The position numbers and the translations under genes were made by a program. A stretch of DNA of 64,000 nt from Drosophila pseudoobscura (lineage: Eukaryota; Arthropoda; Insecta; Diptera; Drosophilidae), in the NCBI RefSeq assembly GCF_009870125.1, contig NC_046681.1, positions 8,321,001 to 8,385,000 of the forward strand, written 5' to 3'. The notes below the pieces were generated by a model that worked only from the letters and a program-made list of their open reading frames with translations, was not told the DNA's origin and did no database searches. Positions within the stretch are counted from its first letter, which is position 1. Each line of letters begins with the position of its first letter. This document shows positions 60,619 through 64,000 of the stretch, piece after piece.

Positions 60619-63600
60619 GTAAGCTGAATTTGCCTGGAGCTCTCCCAATTTGATTGATGTTACATCATTACTTATCCTGATGCTTTACGATGCCTTTTCT
60701 ACCGACGAGAAACAAACCAGGGCACATATAAGCCCATTAAATAAAACTTCAATGCAAAAATTTAATATTGTTAATGCCATTAATCGATTGGCTTTTATAT
60801 AAAAAGAGTGAAAAAAATTGTCACCAATGGTGTCAGACTTTCTGTGTAAACCCGCATCGGCAAAAAAGCGTACCATTTAATAGTAGTTATGAAATAAAGA
60901 GGCCGCACCAAATCCAGTGCCAAAAAAATCGCCAAGGGGTCGTATGATTAATATATTACTCATCCGCATCAGCACATAAATTGTGTGGATTTCGCACTCG
61001 GTTTTCGTTTGACAATATATATTCCTGCACTCATTTATATTTATATTTATTTATGTTTCAAATTTAATTAACCGCAGAGTGGCCAAATAAATGATTACGT
61101 GCCAAGCGACGAGAATAAAAATCATTTCCATGGCAGCTCAACTCGTAAAAAGGGGACTATAAATAGGTTTTCTTTTTTTACCATTATTTATTTTTATATC
61201 ATTTAATGGACGCATTGAAGAGTGGAATCTCTGGCAATAAATATGTACACATATATTTGTTTTTCTTATTTTGCAGCATTTATTTTCAATTGACTTTTAA
61301 ATTGTGTGATAGAAGCAAAAAAAAAGGGAATACAAATTCAAGCTAAATGTTTTTAATTTGCTTTAAATTATAATGCTTCGACTATTTGTTTTTTGTTTGG
61401 TAAATAATATATTTTATTTTTTGTGCCTTCAATAGGAAATTAATATTGAATTGGTAGAAAATAATATTAAAGTTGGAGTTTCCTATTAATTATTCGATTG
61501 GTGTGAATACTTTTTGCTTTAAATTTATTTACTTTGCCGTAATGGAGAAATTTAATTGAAAACTAAATGAAAATGCCACGAAACGTCATAGGATGTTGTG
61601 CATTTTTTTGTCATTTAATGAATGCCATGCATCCCTTAACCACGAAAATGCCCATTAAAACAGCCCACTATTCCTCCTGTAGTCCCTTCATGCGGTAGTA
61701 GTCCCTTTGGGAAAAACGATACCGAACAGAATCAAACAATACAGAATGCATCGGCAACCAGGGCACAGTGGTCACAATAGACCTCATTAGGCACACATGC
61801 ACACCAGCTCTCTCAGCCATTGAAACGAGCACGAGTATATATGTATGTATGTATAGAGTAGTATGGGCAATTTATACTGAATTATAATCTGAGCGCAGTA
61901 AGAGGGCAACTTAGATGTGCCTTTCGACTAAGATATACCAACATTTTATTTTTGTTTTTTGCTCTTTTATATGTAAATCTGATCTAATGACCTCCTATAG
62001 CTTGCAATTGCAATCCCTGGCAATTCAGAGGAAAACCTTTCGGAAATACTTAATTATGAAACCCCATGAACAGGTTCTATAGAACTACCTACTGAGCGCA
62101 TTGAGAACTTCAATCATGCCAAGAGAAATACCCATTTTGACACCAAAATTTAAGCGAGTACAATATAAACTTGAGCTTAAAGTCCTTCAGGACCTCTCCA
62201 TTTATCACAGCCCAAAGCCTAAAACCCATCCGTTCTCATTCTCCTTCTACAATCCCCTTCCCCACAGATTTGTCACTAATTAATTCAAATTAATAACCGC
62301 AATAAAACCTCAGACAGACACTTTACAATCAAAGGAATGTGCCAGAGCTTAGATAAAACTTGTCGCAAGATCTTCTGAACCACTAGCCCAGCCCCAACTC
62401 TCTCCATTGCCATAATCCAAGGAAACCTTATTCTTAAAACAATTTACTTCCGGGCTGTTGCGCTCCTTAGCTCAACTATTTATTATATGGGACGATTTTG
62501 TCAAATATGAGGGCCTGAAATATATAAAACTACCAGCACAAATAAAAGGTTACGAAATTTAATTTGAATTAGTATGCAACAGGCGGATGAAATTTTAAAA
62601 GAAGTTCTCCACCAAAAAGGCAGGAAAAACTCCAACATTAACTTCAATTAATCCGCAAATTCGCGACTTTATTTGCAGTTTAAATAAACTGGAAAACTTC
62701 ACATATCTCCAGGCACCAGAAGGCACAACAGAGATATAAAACAGCTCCACAGAACGGGCAACATTCAACAAAAACTACGTTGCAAACGCAACAAAACTTG
62801 CAACAAAGTGCACCACGTGTAAAGTATTTTTTTTTGTTTCTTTTTATATCCTCCTTGGAGCTGTCAGGCATGCCCAGCAAGTTGATATATTTTTCACGGA
62901 ATGTGCACATGACAAAGAGACCTGAAAAAATCCCCAAACTAAAGACAGAAAGGGAGAAGGAAGAGGTGGCGATAAGTAGGAGAAATATGTTGCATGAAAG
63001 CGGGCAAAGAAAAGGGACAAGAAAGGAGAGAAATTAAAGGTCCAGCACAGATAGAGACCCACGAACTCATTATAAAACCCATGCGGAATAAGGCAACTTT
63101 TGAAGGCTCTTTTTACTGGAAAAAAACAACAACCAGAAGCATACAAAAATATTGGGCTTGTAAGGGGAATTATAGTTTTTTCGCAATAGTTTTTATTCCA
63201 GCTATATACGAACAAAAAACAGACAGACTGTCATTCATGTACATTGTAAATATCTTTTCGAACTAACCCTTTGCTAGGTTTAAAAACCTACATCTGAAGC
63301 ATAGAAAGAAGTTTTTTTTGGGTGCTGCAACATAAATGAAAACTTGTGGAGAAGGGTATTTATGCCTAGTAATTCCGCAGCCTCATTCAGGATCCTCACT
63401 TCAGGACCAGAAAACTTTATCGGTTAGTGCTTGACTTCAGCATAATGGCGGAGGCAAATGAGATTTAATGGGTAACTGAGTAAATTATACTTACCTTTGT
63501 GATAAAATTGGTTCGGTAGGGAGGGCTCTTCTGTAAAAATATTTTTAAAACTTTAACAACATTTTCTTACAAAAACATTGGCGGAATGTTTGTGAAAAGT

Positions 63601-64000
63601 ATTCAATTAGCGAATAAAGCGTAAGATTATAAAACACAAACTATTGAGGTATATAAAATATCCTTAGAACTGTTGAAGCACTCCAACAAGGTATCATAAT
63701 TTAATTTATAGAATTTTTAGACGAAGAAAGTGCTCCAGAAATCAATATAATGGGCGGGATTGTGTAACATGCTTTCAAGAGTGCAGAAAAAGAAATACAA
63801 GCAAGAATAATAGGAATTGAACTTCATTTAAACACCACAGTGTATCCCAGATTCCTTTTGTTTGAGGCTTTAGGTTGGAGCCAAGCTATAGTTGAAAGTT
63901 GCTCTTGTTATTGTGGTTATATTTATTTTTTTGATGTCACATCGATGAAAAATAGGTGTTTCTCACTGTCTTCCACACAAAAAGTCAAATGCCCTTTTTC
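60619..64000. other. no gene recognised
   Basis: AT-rich DNA, presumably intron downstream of the 60129-60618 exon. It has a (TATG)n run near 61838-61853. ORFs at 62680-63266 on both strands are A/T-driven and not called. Confidence 0.4.

Noticed and set aside
60241..60648. 135-codon minus-strand ORF overlapping the 60129-60618 block
   Set aside because: The + frame has a strong donor exactly at its end and more natural codon choice; the minus frame seems to be its shadow, although I cannot exclude it.

Overview
This window is euchromatic Drosophila DNA, probably from the obscura group (D. pseudoobscura/affinis type). The evidence is an AT-rich, gene-poor background, fly-type short introns (58-161 bp) in the one clear split gene, a DINE-1/mini-me (SGM-type) Helitron relative at 41.63-42.78 kb with its GTCY microsatellite, and a 1.9-kb Ulysses-like solo LTR. 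There are no bacterial signals and no rRNA, tRNA or CRISPR.

Two genes are certain or nearly so, both on the + strand and 1.1 kb apart. At 9759-10160 is an intronless paralogue of the MICOS subunit MIC13/QIL1 (133 aa). At 11283-12290 is a five-exon eIF4E-family gene (219 aa). It keeps the cap-binding tryptophans but has Phe where the eIF4G/4E-BP-contacting Trp73 (mouse numbering) should be.

On the - strand I see four exon-like blocks with good splice sites: 49414-49313 (signal peptide), 38545-38452, 16396-16337 and 8346-8216 (stop codon). Each has one frame open throughout, and the phases fit at all three junctions. They may form one unrecognised secreted-protein gene of about 41 kb, with the MIC13-like and eIF4E-like genes nested in its last intron. 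This is inference, and further exons may be missing. On the + strand, the right third holds a TATA-type promoter candidate (54.83 kb) and several orphan exon-like ORFs (57.4, 58.5-59.0 and 60.13-60.62 kb) that I could not assign.

The rest is introns or intergenic DNA with repeats. There is a decayed BEL/Pao pol fragment (0.84-1.43 kb), 24-bp repeats in both orientations (0.44-0.70 kb), and an old dispersed duplication (4.6-7.16 kb against 12.94-13.97 kb) flanking the two nested genes. The solo LTR lies at 18.0-19.9 kb. A tandem duplication (37.43-38.42 and 39.54-40.98 kb) brackets the 38.45-kb exon and an R1/LOA-type endonuclease fragment. A near-perfect palindrome at 41.44 kb lies just upstream of the DINE-1 element.
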